From Bacteroidales bacterium (lineage in GTDB: Bacteria > Bacteroidota > Bacteroidia > Bacteroidales > WCHB1-69), in assembly GCA_031272415.1 (NCBI GenBank), contig JAISTU010000014.1, positions 1 to 25,065 of the forward strand: a DNA stretch of 25,065 nucleotides, written 5' to 3'. The position numbers and the translations under genes are program-made. Shown in pieces: positions 7,399 to 15,094 of this stretch (position 1 is the first letter of the stretch; each line of letters starts with the position of its first letter). The notes under the pieces are model-generated. The model saw only the letters and a program-made list of their open reading frames with translations. It did not search any database and was not told the origin of the DNA.

Positions 7399-8100
7399 TT
7401 ATTTAGCAGGTTCGTACAATAAATCCATAAATTCAGACGCTCTTTGTTCGAGCAATCCTGCCACTCTTGTTATGCGTGAAACCAAAACATTGTAACATAC
7501 ATAGCCGACAATCCCCACAATTAAACCCGTAACAGTGGTAATCAAAGCGGTGTAAATACCGCCTGCAAGGTCAGAAATTTCAAGATTATTCCCCGCATTT
7601 GCCATCTCATGAAAAGCAACTATCATCCCAATCACTGTCCCCAAAAAGCCTAACATAGGTGCAATCGCAGAAAAAGTAGAAATCGTACCCATGCCTTTTT
7701 CAAGCCGACTGATTTCCATTTGCCCGACATTGGAAATACTTTCGTTGATGTCGGACAAAGGTTTTCCCAACCTCAACAAACCTTTTTCTATCATGCGTGC
7801 CATAGGTGTTGGTGTCGTTTTGCACATTGTTATTGCCGAATCCAAACGACCGTCATGAATAAAAGAACGTATATTGTTCATAAAATTCATATCTTCTTTG
7901 GCTGCTTTGCCGGTCGCAATGTATCTGTCAATAAAAATATAAACAATTACAACAGACATGAGCAACAAAGGAATGGTAATCCAAATTGTGCCTCCTTCGG
8001 TCGTAAAAAGCAAGTTCCAAATGCTGATAGTTTCTTCACCTGCTGCCATTTTTTGAGCAATTGCTATCGAATCTGCCACTAATAGAATATTCTGTAACAT
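7399..8100 (-). CDS. exbB: MotA/TolQ/ExbB proton channel family protein
   Basis: This 233-residue protein has the three-helix layout of ExbB/TolQ: a helix at about 39-57, a cytoplasmic domain, and helices at about 140-163 and 181-205. The conserved region SAIAPMLGFLGTVIGM and the TTVTGLIVGI segment of the third helix match the family's channel-forming helices. The N-terminal 20 residues are weakly hydrophobic. It heads the exbB-exbD-nqrF operon, about 65 bases downstream of a TATCTTTG promoter. The motor probably energises outer-membrane transport; the partner protein is not visible here. Confidence 0.92.
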   Translation of the reverse strand: MLQNILLVADSIAIAQKMAAGEETISIWNLLFTTEGGTIWITIPLLLMSVVIVYIFIDRYIATGKAAKEDMNFMNNIRSFIHDGRLDSAITMCKTTPTPMARMIEKGLLRLGKPLSDINESISNVGQMEISRLEKGMGTISTFSAIAPMLGFLGTVIGMIVAFHEMANAGNNLEISDLAGGIYTALITTVTGLIVGIVGYVCYNVLVSRITRVAGLLEQRASEFMDLLYEPAK

Positions 8101-8171
8101 ATTTTTATATTTATTATATACTTAATAATCAATTATTTATCTTTTTGATCCAATGTAATTATTGAATTTTG

Positions 8172-8212
8172 CAAAGATACACCTTTTTATCAATTAAAAA
8201 TTAAAAACTTTT
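8172..8212 (-). promoter_or_regulatory. Promoter for exbB-exbD-nqrF
   Basis: Read on the minus strand, AAAAAAAAGTTTTTAATTTT, then TAATTGA and GGTG, lead into TATCTTTG (plus coordinates 8172-8179). It is nearly identical to the promoter at 3910-3958 and gives a leader of about 65 bases before exbB. Confidence 0.75.
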
Positions 8213-8218
8213 TTTTCA

Positions 8219-8280
8219 GAGTGTAGAGTGTAGATTTTTTTTTGCATTTTGGGATAAAAACGTTCTAAAATTGGAGAAAA
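8219..8280 (+). repeat. Composite repeat: two AGTGTAG units, T-tract and 33-base core, copy 3
   Basis: GAGTGTAGAGTGTAGA (8219-8234) is followed by a T-tract, then TGCATTTTGGGATAAAAACG and TTCTAAAATTGGAGAAAA. This is the most complete copy of the composite element and shows that the heptamer part and the core belong together. It lies directly upstream of the exbB promoter block. Confidence 0.75.
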
Positions 8281-8378
8281 GAATTGAGAATTATTTTTTA
8301 CCTTTCATCCTGTACCCTCTACCTGTCTTTTCCCCTACAAAACAAGATGTCAACATTTGACAATCAACTCTCTACACT

Positions 8379-9338
8379 CTAATTCTCAATTTCTTCTGTA
8401 TTTTCCCCCGATTTTTCAGCCAATTTAAAAGAGCATATTTTGTTCTTTTTGGGAACATGGTGTAATTGAACAAAAAACGTATCTCCGATTTGTAAATTGT
8501 CTAATTTTTCTTGCACTTCAGGTTTTTTTGACCTTTTATAAATAAATCCTTTCACTGTATTGTCTTCCACTAACTGACAAAGGATACACCGTGCTTTACC
8601 AACATTAGGATTCAAAACAACCGCCTCCAAAGGTCTTTTTGTAGTAGCGGCTTCATACAAAAAAGGATTTTCTTGCAACAGAGATTCCTTTGTAGGCTTT
8701 GGTTTTCGGTCAATTAAAAGTGCAATCAATTTATTCTTTTTATTCGGTTTGAGTTCAAAAGAGACCTCTTGCCCTATCCTGTTTTTATACACTTCTTCAA
8801 TACCGACTTCCCTTCTATGCACTTCAACAGGAATTTTCAAACCGGTAGGAATATGCTTTACAAAATACTGTTTCTCAAAGTATTCTAATACTCCTTTACA
8901 AACTGAATTTTGCTCAAACTCTTCAAAAACTTGCTCTCCATGTACTGTCAATTCGGGAAATCTTAAAGACTGGAAACGTGCTGATACTTTGCCATCCGGT
9001 CTTTGGAAAAAAAACACTGTAAAGTCTGCCTCAAGTCCGGGACGCATATTGGCACGCACAAAAACATTTTTCTGGGAAATTTTACACCTGTAATACTCCC
9101 CCGTATCCGCTAAAATCATACCATAATCATGCTTGGTGTCGTAAAAATAAAGACTTCCTTTACGGATAGGCAAATCCTCCGCTATTGTGTTGTCTTCCTT
9201 ATCATTACGTGCTTTTGCCGCATCTGTTGCATTGATGTTTGTATGCTCCATCTCATTGCCCATTTCTTGTTCAAATTCGTCGTTGTCCTCTTTTGGGGAG
9301 CCTTTTACCTTAGAAATAACTTGCTTAAATATATCCAT
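8379..9338 (-). CDS. Unrecognised protein with three OB-fold-like modules
   Basis: I do not recognise this family. The start is taken at the ATG at 9338, giving 319 residues, because the longer frame from 9422 begins upstream of the TATCTTTG promoter at 9401-9408. Residues 13-58 are an acidic, low-complexity linker. Three segments then share a pattern: about 60-125, 148-209 and 238-307. Each opens with a glycine-containing strand (RKGSLYFYD, CKGVLEYFE, RPLEAVVLN), has a mid-region glycine before a strand (PGLEADFTVFF, IGQEVSFEL, IGDTFFVQL), and ends in K-rich turn plus hydrophobic strand. This resembles tandem cold-shock/S1-like OB folds, which would suggest RNA binding; that is inference. 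No signal peptide is present, so it is probably cytoplasmic. Its TAG stop is formed by a CTACACTCTA repeat unit. Confidence 0.75.
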   Translation of the reverse strand: MDIFKQVISKVKGSPKEDNDEFEQEMGNEMEHTNINATDAAKARNDKEDNTIAEDLPIRKGSLYFYDTKHDYGMILADTGEYYRCKISQKNVFVRANMRPGLEADFTVFFFQRPDGKVSARFQSLRFPELTVHGEQVFEEFEQNSVCKGVLEYFEKQYFVKHIPTGLKIPVEVHRREVGIEEVYKNRIGQEVSFELKPNKKNKLIALLIDRKPKPTKESLLQENPFLYEAATTKRPLEAVVLNPNVGKARCILCQLVEDNTVKGFIYKRSKKPEVQEKLDNLQIGDTFFVQLHHVPKKNKICSFKLAEKSGENTEEIEN

Positions 9339-9400
9339 TTTATTTACTGAAAAAATGATTGTTAAAAAAACTATTTTTTTATGATTTTTTTTCTCATTTA

Positions 9401-9442
9401 CAAAGATACACCTTTTCTTCAATTAAAAATTAAAAATTAAAA
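9401..9442 (-). promoter_or_regulatory. Promoter for the OB-like gene
   Basis: TATCTTTG occupies 9401-9408 on the minus strand and is preceded by TTTTTAATTTTTAATTGAAG, the same extended block as at 3910 and 8172. The start site would be near 9394, so translation must begin at 9338 rather than 9422. Confidence 0.75.
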
Positions 9443-9477
9443 TTTATACCAAAATGATTTTAACTTTATACCGTTCT

Positions 9478-9556
9478 CTCCACTTGTCATTGCGTCCTGT
9501 GCTGCGAAACGGGATCAAACCCGTAATCTCCATTTTTATACAATAAACTGTTTTTG
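9478..9556 (+). repeat. GTCATTGC/GTAATCTCC dispersed repeat, copy 2
   Basis: CTCCACTTGTCATTGC, a variable centre, GTAATCTCCA and TTTTTATACAATAAACTGTT match the inverted copy at 3774-3832. The flanks are better conserved than the middle. Confidence 0.7.
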
Positions 9557-9594
9557 TTACGTTTTAGTATTACAACAAAGTTCTCCCAAAACAC

Positions 9595-9638
9595 AAAAAA
9601 TGTAGCACAAACCACTCAATAGAATAATTTGTGCTACA
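9595..9638 (-). terminator. Rho-independent terminator of the rpsL-rplW operon
   Basis: A perfect 11-bp stem (TGTAGCACAAA at 9601-9611 with TTTGTGCTACA at 9628-9638) has a 16-base loop. On the minus strand it is followed at once by six T residues (plus-strand A at 9595-9600). It lies about 70 bases past the rplW stop, which confirms that the operon ends there. Confidence 0.85.
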
Positions 9639-9708
9639 GGGGTGATAAACACAGCCAGAACTGTGCTTCCAAAATTATTAAAACGTATTTTTTAACAGTA
9701 TGTCCACA

Positions 9709-9999
9709 TTAAATATTGCTAAAGAAATCAATTTTATGGTCGCCTTTGAGTTGAACAATGGCTTTTTTAAAACTGTTTCTACTGCCTCTGATAAAACCTT
9801 GTTTGGTATAGCGTTGACTTTGTTTTCCGCGTTGAATGAGCGTATTTACAGTCAAAACTTCTACCTCATAAAGTTCTTCTATTGCACGTTTAATCTGCTC
9901 TTTATCAGCACGATGATCTACAATAAATCCATAGCGATTAAATTTTTCACCTTGTGCTGTCATTTTTTCTGTAATAATCGGTTTTATGATAATGTTCAT
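9709..9999 (-). CDS. rplW: 50S ribosomal protein L23
   Basis: This 96-residue protein is L23, which binds domain III of 23S rRNA near the exit tunnel and docks trigger factor and SRP. The start MNIIIKPIITEKMTAQGE and the later IDHRADKEQIKRAIEELYEV-type segment are typical. Its ATG overlaps the stop of rplD (ATGA at 9996-9999). It is the last gene of this operon; rplB, which follows in most bacteria, is absent downstream. Confidence 0.95.
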   Translation of the reverse strand: MNIIIKPIITEKMTAQGEKFNRYGFIVDHRADKEQIKRAIEELYEVEVLTVNTLIQRGKQSQRYTKQGFIRGSRNSFKKAIVQLKGDHKIDFFSNI

Positions 10000-10646
10000 T
10001 GTTGAGCCTCCTGTTCTTTGGGTGTTACTAATTCATTTATTTTACCAACAGCATCTTCAAATATAACCAATTTTTGATTATCCAAAATTTGGTAAGTATT
10101 GACTTCTGCAGCATCGGTCATTTTTACTTTTCCAATATTACGGGATGAGAGAAAAACATTTTTATTCAATTCATTACATACAAACAAAGTTTTTGTATTT
10201 TCTAAGTCTGTATTTTTAAGAATATTGATAAAATCTTTTGTTTTAGGCTCATTAAGTTCAATCCGCTCCATTATCATTATGGCATCATCTTTCATTTTGG
10301 AAGACAAAGCAGAAATGCGTGCCAAACGTTTGATTTTTTGATTGAGTTTAAAACCGTAATATCTCGGTTGGGGTCCAAATACTCTTGCACCGCCGGGGAA
10401 AAGAGGTGTTTTTATGCTACCTCTACGGGCACCGCCACCACCTTTTTGTCTAATTAACTTGCGTGTACTGCCGGATACCATTGATTTTTCTTTGGTAGCA
10501 TGAGTACCTTGTCGATTATTAGCCCGATAATGCTTAACGTCCAACCACATCACATGCGTATTAGGTTCTATTCCAAATACGGCTTCGTTCAATTGTACCG
10601 TCCTGCCGGTATCTTTTCCGTCTATTCCTACTACTTTTAACTCCAT
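9996..10646 (-). CDS. rplD: 50S ribosomal protein L4
   Basis: This 216-residue protein is L4. The extended loop that reaches the exit tunnel is recognisable by GTHATKEKSMVSGSTRK, KGGGGARRGS and the motif FPGGARVFGPQPRYYG. The C-terminal ERIELNEPKTKDF and the alternating strand/helix segments follow. It overlaps rplC by 10 bases upstream and rplW by 4 bases downstream. In some bacteria L4 also represses the S10 operon, but no leader like the E. coli one is evident here. It is a few residues longer than most homologues, with a Gln/Glu-rich tail. Confidence 0.95.
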   Translation of the reverse strand: MELKVVGIDGKDTGRTVQLNEAVFGIEPNTHVMWLDVKHYRANNRQGTHATKEKSMVSGSTRKLIRQKGGGGARRGSIKTPLFPGGARVFGPQPRYYGFKLNQKIKRLARISALSSKMKDDAIMIMERIELNEPKTKDFINILKNTDLENTKTLFVCNELNKNVFLSSRNIGKVKMTDAAEVNTYQILDNQKLVIFEDAVGKINELVTPKEQEAQQ

Positions 10647-11266
10647 CTCTCTATCTTTAAATATGAACCATTATGTCCGGGTACCGAACCTTTTATTATT
10701 AACAAATTTCTTTGAGGCACAATCTTAACAATCTGCAAGTTAATCATTTTAACTTTTTTGCCTCCTGTACGACCTGCCATTCGCATGCCGGGGAATACAC
10801 GTGATGGCCACGACGAAGCGCCCATTGAACCGGGTGCTCTTAATCGATTGTGCTGCCCGTGAGTCCTATCGCCTACGCCTCTAAAACCATGACGCTTAAC
10901 AACTCCCTGAAATCCTTTCCCTTTGCTTGTCCCTGAAACGTCTATAAACTCACCCTCAACAAACACGGAAACGTCTAACGTCTCCCCGTAACTTTTGCGG
11001 TGTTCTGCTTCAAAACGTGTAAATTCCATTAAAACACGCTTAGGGGTTGTGTTAGCCTTTTGGAAATGTTTGAGAAGCGGTTGAGGTGTATTCTTTTGTT
11101 TCTTCTCTCCAAAGGCTAACTGAATGGCTTCATAGCCATCCTTTTCAATCGTCTTAACTTGCGTAACCACGCAAGGACCAGCCTCCACAACCGTGCATGG
11201 GACTATCTTCCCAGAGGCATCAAAGATACTGGTCATACCAATTTTCTTACCTATTAATCCTGACAT
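10637..11266 (-). CDS. rplC: 50S ribosomal protein L3
   Basis: This 209-residue protein is L3, an early assembly protein near the peptidyl transferase centre. The N-terminus MSGLIGKKIGMTSIFD and the long-loop motifs KGKGFQGVVKRHGF, THGQHNRLRAPGSMGASSWP and RVFPGMRMAGRTGG are clear. It starts 43 bases after rpsJ in the str/S10 operon and overlaps rplD by 10 bases. Confidence 0.96.
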   Translation of the reverse strand: MSGLIGKKIGMTSIFDASGKIVPCTVVEAGPCVVTQVKTIEKDGYEAIQLAFGEKKQKNTPQPLLKHFQKANTTPKRVLMEFTRFEAEHRKSYGETLDVSVFVEGEFIDVSGTSKGKGFQGVVKRHGFRGVGDRTHGQHNRLRAPGSMGASSWPSRVFPGMRMAGRTGGKKVKMINLQIVKIVPQRNLLIIKGSVPGHNGSYLKIERWS

Positions 11267-11309
11267 TTTTTAACTAATTTTTTTAATAAATACCTCTTGA
11301 CTTAAACTT

Positions 11310-11624
11310 TTAAGCCTTAATTTCAACTTCAACTCCGCTGGGTAATTCAAGTTTCATCAACGCCTCAATCGTTTTGGATGTAGTACCGTAAATGTCCAAC
11401 AAACGCTTATAAGAAGATAATTCAAACTGCTCACGTGACTTTTTATTAACAAAAGTCGAACGATTAACCGTAAAAATCTTCTTCTGCGTCGGTAATAATA
11501 CCGGACCTACCAATGCTACATTTTCTTCTTTTAAGGCACTAATAGTTGTTACTATTTTTTCCGCCGATTTATCCACCAAAGTATGGTCGAATGATTTTAA
11601 TTTTATTCTAACTCTTTGACTCAC
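11310..11624 (-). CDS. rpsJ: 30S ribosomal protein S10
   Basis: This 104-residue protein is S10, part of the 30S head and also, in other bacteria, the NusE antitermination factor. RIKLKSFDHTLVDKSAEKIV opens the chain, and GPVLLPTQKKIFTVNRS marks the tip loop, with IDIYGTTSKTIEAL-like sequence following. It lies 45 bases after fusA; EF-Tu (tuf), sometimes found between fusA and rpsJ, is absent at this site, as in other Bacteroidota. Confidence 0.96.
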   Translation of the reverse strand: MSQRVRIKLKSFDHTLVDKSAEKIVTTISALKEENVALVGPVLLPTQKKIFTVNRSTFVNKKSREQFELSSYKRLLDIYGTTSKTIEALMKLELPSGVEVEIKA

Positions 11625-11669
11625 TGTTATTTATGTGTAAATTTATAAATTCTTATTACTATTATTATA

Positions 11670-13763
11670 CTAAACTTTTATTTTCTTTGTCAATTCCTCA
11701 ATAATGTGCGCCGGAGGCTCGGAATAATTGGAAAACTCCATCGTTACCGTACCTCTGCCCGATGTGAGTGTTCTTAAATTGGTAATATAACCAAACATCT
11801 CTGCCAACGGTACTTTTGCCCTTACATGTTGCACACCATGTTTTGACTCAACTTCTTCTATGATTGCACGGCGCCTATTTAAATCGCCCGTAACTGCCCC
11901 CAAATAATCATCGGGAGTTACAACTTCTACTTTCATAACCGGTTCTAAAATAGTCGGTTTGGCTCTTTTTGTTGCTTCTTTGTACCCTTTATAGGAACAA
12001 ATTTCAAATGATAATGCATCCGAATCCACTTCATGATAGCCTCCGTCAATCAATCTTACTTTCAAATTCATCAAAGGATACCCCAAAAGTGGACCATTTG
12101 CCATCGCCTTTGAGAAACCTTTTTCTATGCTTGGAATAAACTCTTTAGGTATATTTCCTCCTTTGACTTCATTGATAAATTCCAAGCCTTTAACACCTTC
12201 TTCGGCAGGAGATACTTCAAATTCTATCAAAGCATACTGCCCGCGCCCACCACTTTGTTTTTTGTGCATTTCCTTATGATGCACTGTTTTTGTAATTGCC
12301 TCACGATAAGAAACAATAGGATTTCCCGAATTGCACTCTATCTTAAACTCCCGCCGTATGCGGTCAAGCAATATTTCCAAATGCAGTTCACCCATGCCAC
12401 TCATTATTGTTTGACCTGTTTCCTCATCAGTGGCGGCTCTGAAAGTGGGGTCTTCATCTGTCAATTTTTGCAATGCTATTGACAGTTTTTCTATATCATC
12501 TTTTGTTTTTGGCTCAATAGCAATGCTGATAACAGGTTCCGGAAAATCAATAGATTCCAATACAATCGGATGTCTTTCATCACAAATTGTATTCCCTGTT
12601 CGCATCTCTTTAATACCTACCAACACGCCAATGTTGCCGGCGGTTATCTCTTCCAATGGCAACTGCTTATTGGCGTGCATCTCAAACAGACGAGATATAC
12701 GCTCTTTTTTATTAGTTGCCGAATTTAAAACATAAGTGCCTGCCTTTACTACACCTGAGTATGCCCTAAAAAATGCAATTTTCCCCACAAAAGGGTCTGT
12801 CGCAATTTTAAATATTAAACCTGCAAAAGGCTCTTCTTCGCTTGGCTTGCGAATAACTTCTTTGTCTGTATAGGGGTTAATACCTTTCAAATCAGGCTTA
12901 TCTGTCGGAGACGGAAGATACATCGTAATAGCATCCAACAATTGTTGAACACCTTTATTTCTAAACGAAGAACCACACAATACCGGTGTAATTCTGTTAT
13001 TAACAGTCGCATTGCGGATAGCCTCTATCATGTCTTCGGGGGTGATATTGTTGGGATTGTCTAAAAATTTTTGCAACAAATCTTCTCTCTCTTCGGCAAC
13101 ACCTTCTATCAATTTGATACGATATTGCGTAACTATTTCGCTAATATCATCAGGAATAGGCACTTCATTAAATACCGTTCCCAAATCCGACTCTTCACCC
13201 CAAATGTAGGCTTTATTATAAACTAAATCAACTATTCCCTGAAAAGTCTCTTCACTCCCGATAGGAATTTGCAAAGGAATAGGATTGGCACCCAATTTGA
13301 CCTTAATTTGCTCTAAAACATCAAAAAAATCAGCCCCCATTCTGTCCATCTTATTGATGTAACTGATTCGAGGCACGTTGTATTTATCTGCTTGTCTCCA
13401 AACGGTTTCCGACTGAGGCTCAACACCGCCTACCGCACAAAACAATGCTACCGCACCGTCAAGTACTCGCAACGAACGCTCTACTTCTACCGTAAAATCT
13501 ACATGACCGGGAGTGTCAATGATATTAATTTTGTACCTATTTTCATTATGTTTCCAAAAAACGGTAGTGGCAGCGGAGGTAATAGTTATCCCCCGCTCCT
13601 GCTCTTGCTCCATAAAGTCCATAGTAGCAGCACCATCATGTACTTCTCCAACTTTATGACTTTTGCCGGTATAGTACAAAATGCGCTCTGTTGTCGTAGT
13701 TTTACCCGCGTCAATGTGAGCCATGATGCCAATGTTCCTTATAAATTCAAGCCTACTACCCAT
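11670..13763 (-). CDS. fusA: Elongation factor G
   Basis: This 697-residue GTPase drives tRNA-mRNA translocation. The G1 loop AHIDAGKT is at 15-22, the switch motif ERGITI at 56-61, DTPGHVDF (G3) at 83-90 and NKMD (G4) at 137-140. Domains II-V follow, including GMGELHLEILLDR and the GRGQYALIEFEVSPAEEG segment of domain IV. The chain has full length and all GTPase residues. It sits in the conserved order rpsL-rpsG-fusA-rpsJ and is translated from its own start 52 bases after rpsG. Confidence 0.97.
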   Translation of the reverse strand: MGSRLEFIRNIGIMAHIDAGKTTTTERILYYTGKSHKVGEVHDGAATMDFMEQEQERGITITSAATTVFWKHNENRYKINIIDTPGHVDFTVEVERSLRVLDGAVALFCAVGGVEPQSETVWRQADKYNVPRISYINKMDRMGADFFDVLEQIKVKLGANPIPLQIPIGSEETFQGIVDLVYNKAYIWGEESDLGTVFNEVPIPDDISEIVTQYRIKLIEGVAEEREDLLQKFLDNPNNITPEDMIEAIRNATVNNRITPVLCGSSFRNKGVQQLLDAITMYLPSPTDKPDLKGINPYTDKEVIRKPSEEEPFAGLIFKIATDPFVGKIAFFRAYSGVVKAGTYVLNSATNKKERISRLFEMHANKQLPLEEITAGNIGVLVGIKEMRTGNTICDERHPIVLESIDFPEPVISIAIEPKTKDDIEKLSIALQKLTDEDPTFRAATDEETGQTIMSGMGELHLEILLDRIRREFKIECNSGNPIVSYREAITKTVHHKEMHKKQSGGRGQYALIEFEVSPAEEGVKGLEFINEVKGGNIPKEFIPSIEKGFSKAMANGPLLGYPLMNLKVRLIDGGYHEVDSDALSFEICSYKGYKEATKRAKPTILEPVMKVEVVTPDDYLGAVTGDLNRRRAIIEEVESKHGVQHVRAKVPLAEMFGYITNLRTLTSGRGTVTMEFSNYSEPPAHIIEELTKKIKV

Positions 13764-13815
13764 AATATAAACATTTTTTAATTATGAAAAAAAATTCAGT
13801 ACCAAAATTAATAAT

Positions 13816-14283
13816 TTATATTCTAAAATGGGAGAACGCTTTATTAGCCTCCGCCATTCTGTGAATATCTTCTTTCCTTTTAAATGCTGCACCTTCTTCT
13901 TTGTATGCTTGCATTATTTCTGCTGCCAATTTTTGTGCCATTGATTTTTCATGACGCTTGCGGGCATAGTTAATCAAATTTTTCATACCGACAGATTGTT
14001 TACGGTCGGCAGGAATTTCAGTAGGTATCTGAAATGTAGCACCTCCTATTCTACGAGAACGTACTTCCACAGAAGGAGTTACATTTGCCAAGGCTTTTTT
14101 CCACACTTGCAAACCATCTTCGTTCATCTTTTGAGAAACTGTCTCCATTGCATCATAAAAAATACTAAAAGCAATGTTCTTTTTGCCTTTGAGCATAATA
14201 TTATTGACAAACTTTGTTACCTGTACTTCTCCAAATTTAGGGTCAGGTAAAATAATTCTTTTTTTAGGTTTAGTTTTCCTCAT
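13816..14283 (-). CDS. rpsG: 30S ribosomal protein S7
   Basis: This 155-residue protein nucleates folding of the 16S rRNA 3' domain. Recognisable segments are MRKTKPKKRIILPDPKFG, VRSRRIGGATFQIPTEI, the beta-hairpin that contacts E-site tRNA, and the C-terminal KREDIHRMAEANKAFSHF-like helix. It is 31 bases downstream of rpsL in the str operon. Confidence 0.96.
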   Translation of the reverse strand: MRKTKPKKRIILPDPKFGEVQVTKFVNNIMLKGKKNIAFSIFYDAMETVSQKMNEDGLQVWKKALANVTPSVEVRSRRIGGATFQIPTEIPADRKQSVGMKNLINYARKRHEKSMAQKLAAEIMQAYKEEGAAFKRKEDIHRMAEANKAFSHFRI

Positions 14284-14314
14284 TTATATAAATATGTATA
14301 AGTTCAACATTAAA

Positions 14315-14695
14315 TTACGCTTTCGCTTTGGGACGTTTTGTTCCGTATTTAGAACGTCTTTGTTTACGACCTTCTACACCCGAAGTATCTAACGCACCGC
14401 GAATAATATGATACCTAACGCCCGGCAAATCTTTCACCCTGCCGCCTCTTATCATTACGATAGAGTGCTCTTGCAAATTGTGTCCTTCTCCGGGAATATA
14501 AGCATTTACTTCCTTTTGATTGGTAAGTCTTACCCTTGCTACTTTACGCATCGCCGAATTAGGCTTTTTAGGCGTAGTAGTATAAACCCTTACGCATACG
14601 CCTCTCCTTTGCGGACAAGCATCTAACGCCGGTGCCTTACTCTTATAGGTAAGTTGCTTCCTTCCTTTTCTTACTAACTGTTGTATTGTAGGCAT
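14315..14695 (-). CDS. rpsL: 30S ribosomal protein S12
   Basis: This 126-residue protein is S12 of the decoding centre. The conserved YTTTPKKPNSAMRK and RGGRVKDLPGVRYH motifs are intact. K43 and K88 (numbered with the initiator Met) are the wild-type lysines whose mutation gives streptomycin resistance elsewhere, so this allele looks sensitive. D89 is the usual modified aspartate. It is the first gene of the operon, with a leader of about 110 bases below a TATCTTTG promoter. Confidence 0.97.
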   Translation of the reverse strand: MPTIQQLVRKGRKQLTYKSKAPALDACPQRRGVCVRVYTTTPKKPNSAMRKVARVRLTNQKEVNAYIPGEGHNLQEHSIVMIRGGRVKDLPGVRYHIIRGALDTSGVEGRKQRRSKYGTKRPKAKA

Positions 14696-15091
14696 ATCCT
14701 ATGTTTTAACTATTTTTTCGTTTTATCTTCTATTCTAATTCTATATATTCTAATTACTTTTTTTCACTCCTTACCAACAAGGCTAAAAACCCACTAATGT
14801 GACAAGGGGTTTGCAAAGATACACTTTTTTTTGATATAAAAATATTTTTTGCGAAAAAAAAGTTTTGTATTTTTTTGCGATTTTGACATAAAATATTGAT
14901 AATGAGTAAGATATAAAAATCATTTTTTTTTTAATTTTTTTTCATATCATCTTGAAAGTTGAGAATTTTGTGTCAGATTAATGACATATTTTTTGCCAAA
15001 AAAGGCGAAAGAAACAGGGGCGAAAGGGTAAATTTGTTCATTTTTTAGAACGTTTTTGTGCGAAAATGCAAAAAAAATCTACACTCTCCAC
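14696..15091. other. Spacer between the beta-CASP gene and rpsL: ribosomal-operon leader, promoter and repeats
   Basis: No gene is supported. It holds the rpsL leader (14696-14806), whose 5' end can form a weak AAACCC/GGGTTT hairpin, the promoter at 14814-14821, a very AT-rich block (14822-14960), a GAAACAGGGGC repeat (about 15007-15031) and a composite core/heptamer repeat (15042-15094). Confidence 0.7.
14814..14821 (-). promoter_or_regulatory. Promoter -7 element of the rpsL ribosomal operon
   Basis: The minus strand reads GTGTATCTTTGCAAACCCC, with TATCTTTG as the -7 element, preceded by AT-rich sequence including a run of A. It is the only Bacteroidota-type promoter seen upstream of the seven-gene ribosomal operon. 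Confidence 0.75.
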
Positions 15092-15094
15092 TCA
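15042..15094 (-). repeat. Composite repeat at the 3' end of the beta-CASP gene, core copy 4
   Basis: On the minus strand the beta-CASP stop codon TGA is followed by GTGGAGAGTGTAGA, a T-tract, and then GCATTTTCGCACAAAAACGT and TCTAAAA. This repeats the arrangement seen at 8219-8280 and, inverted, at 22149-22200. Confidence 0.75.

Larger units (their letters stand above)
9339..9708. other. Spacer between rplW and the OB-like gene: promoter, repeats and terminator
   Basis: No gene is supported. It contains the OB-like gene's leader and promoter (9401-9442), a GTCATTGC repeat (9478-9556), a diverged core repeat (about 9570-9600), the rho-independent terminator of the ribosomal operon (9595-9638), and a weak 5-bp stem CACAG/CTGTG at 9650-9665. 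Confidence 0.7.

Noticed and set aside
8348..8362. TGTCAA/TTGACA inverted repeat after the OB-like gene
   Set aside because: Six base pairs in AT-rich sequence without a T-tract is expected by chance; it could be an operator but nothing supports that.
9339..9422. A longer start for the OB-like gene at 9422
   Set aside because: The TATCTTTG promoter at 9401-9408 lies inside this extension, so the transcript would begin downstream of that start.
9700..10005. A 101-codon plus-strand frame opposite rplW
   Set aside because: It is antisense to a clear ribosomal protein gene and shows no protein features of its own.
14770..14815. AAACCC/GGGTTT hairpin at the 5' end of the rpsL transcript as an attenuator
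   Set aside because: The stem is only about 6 bp with a 14-base loop and a poor U-tract, so there is no good support for regulation.
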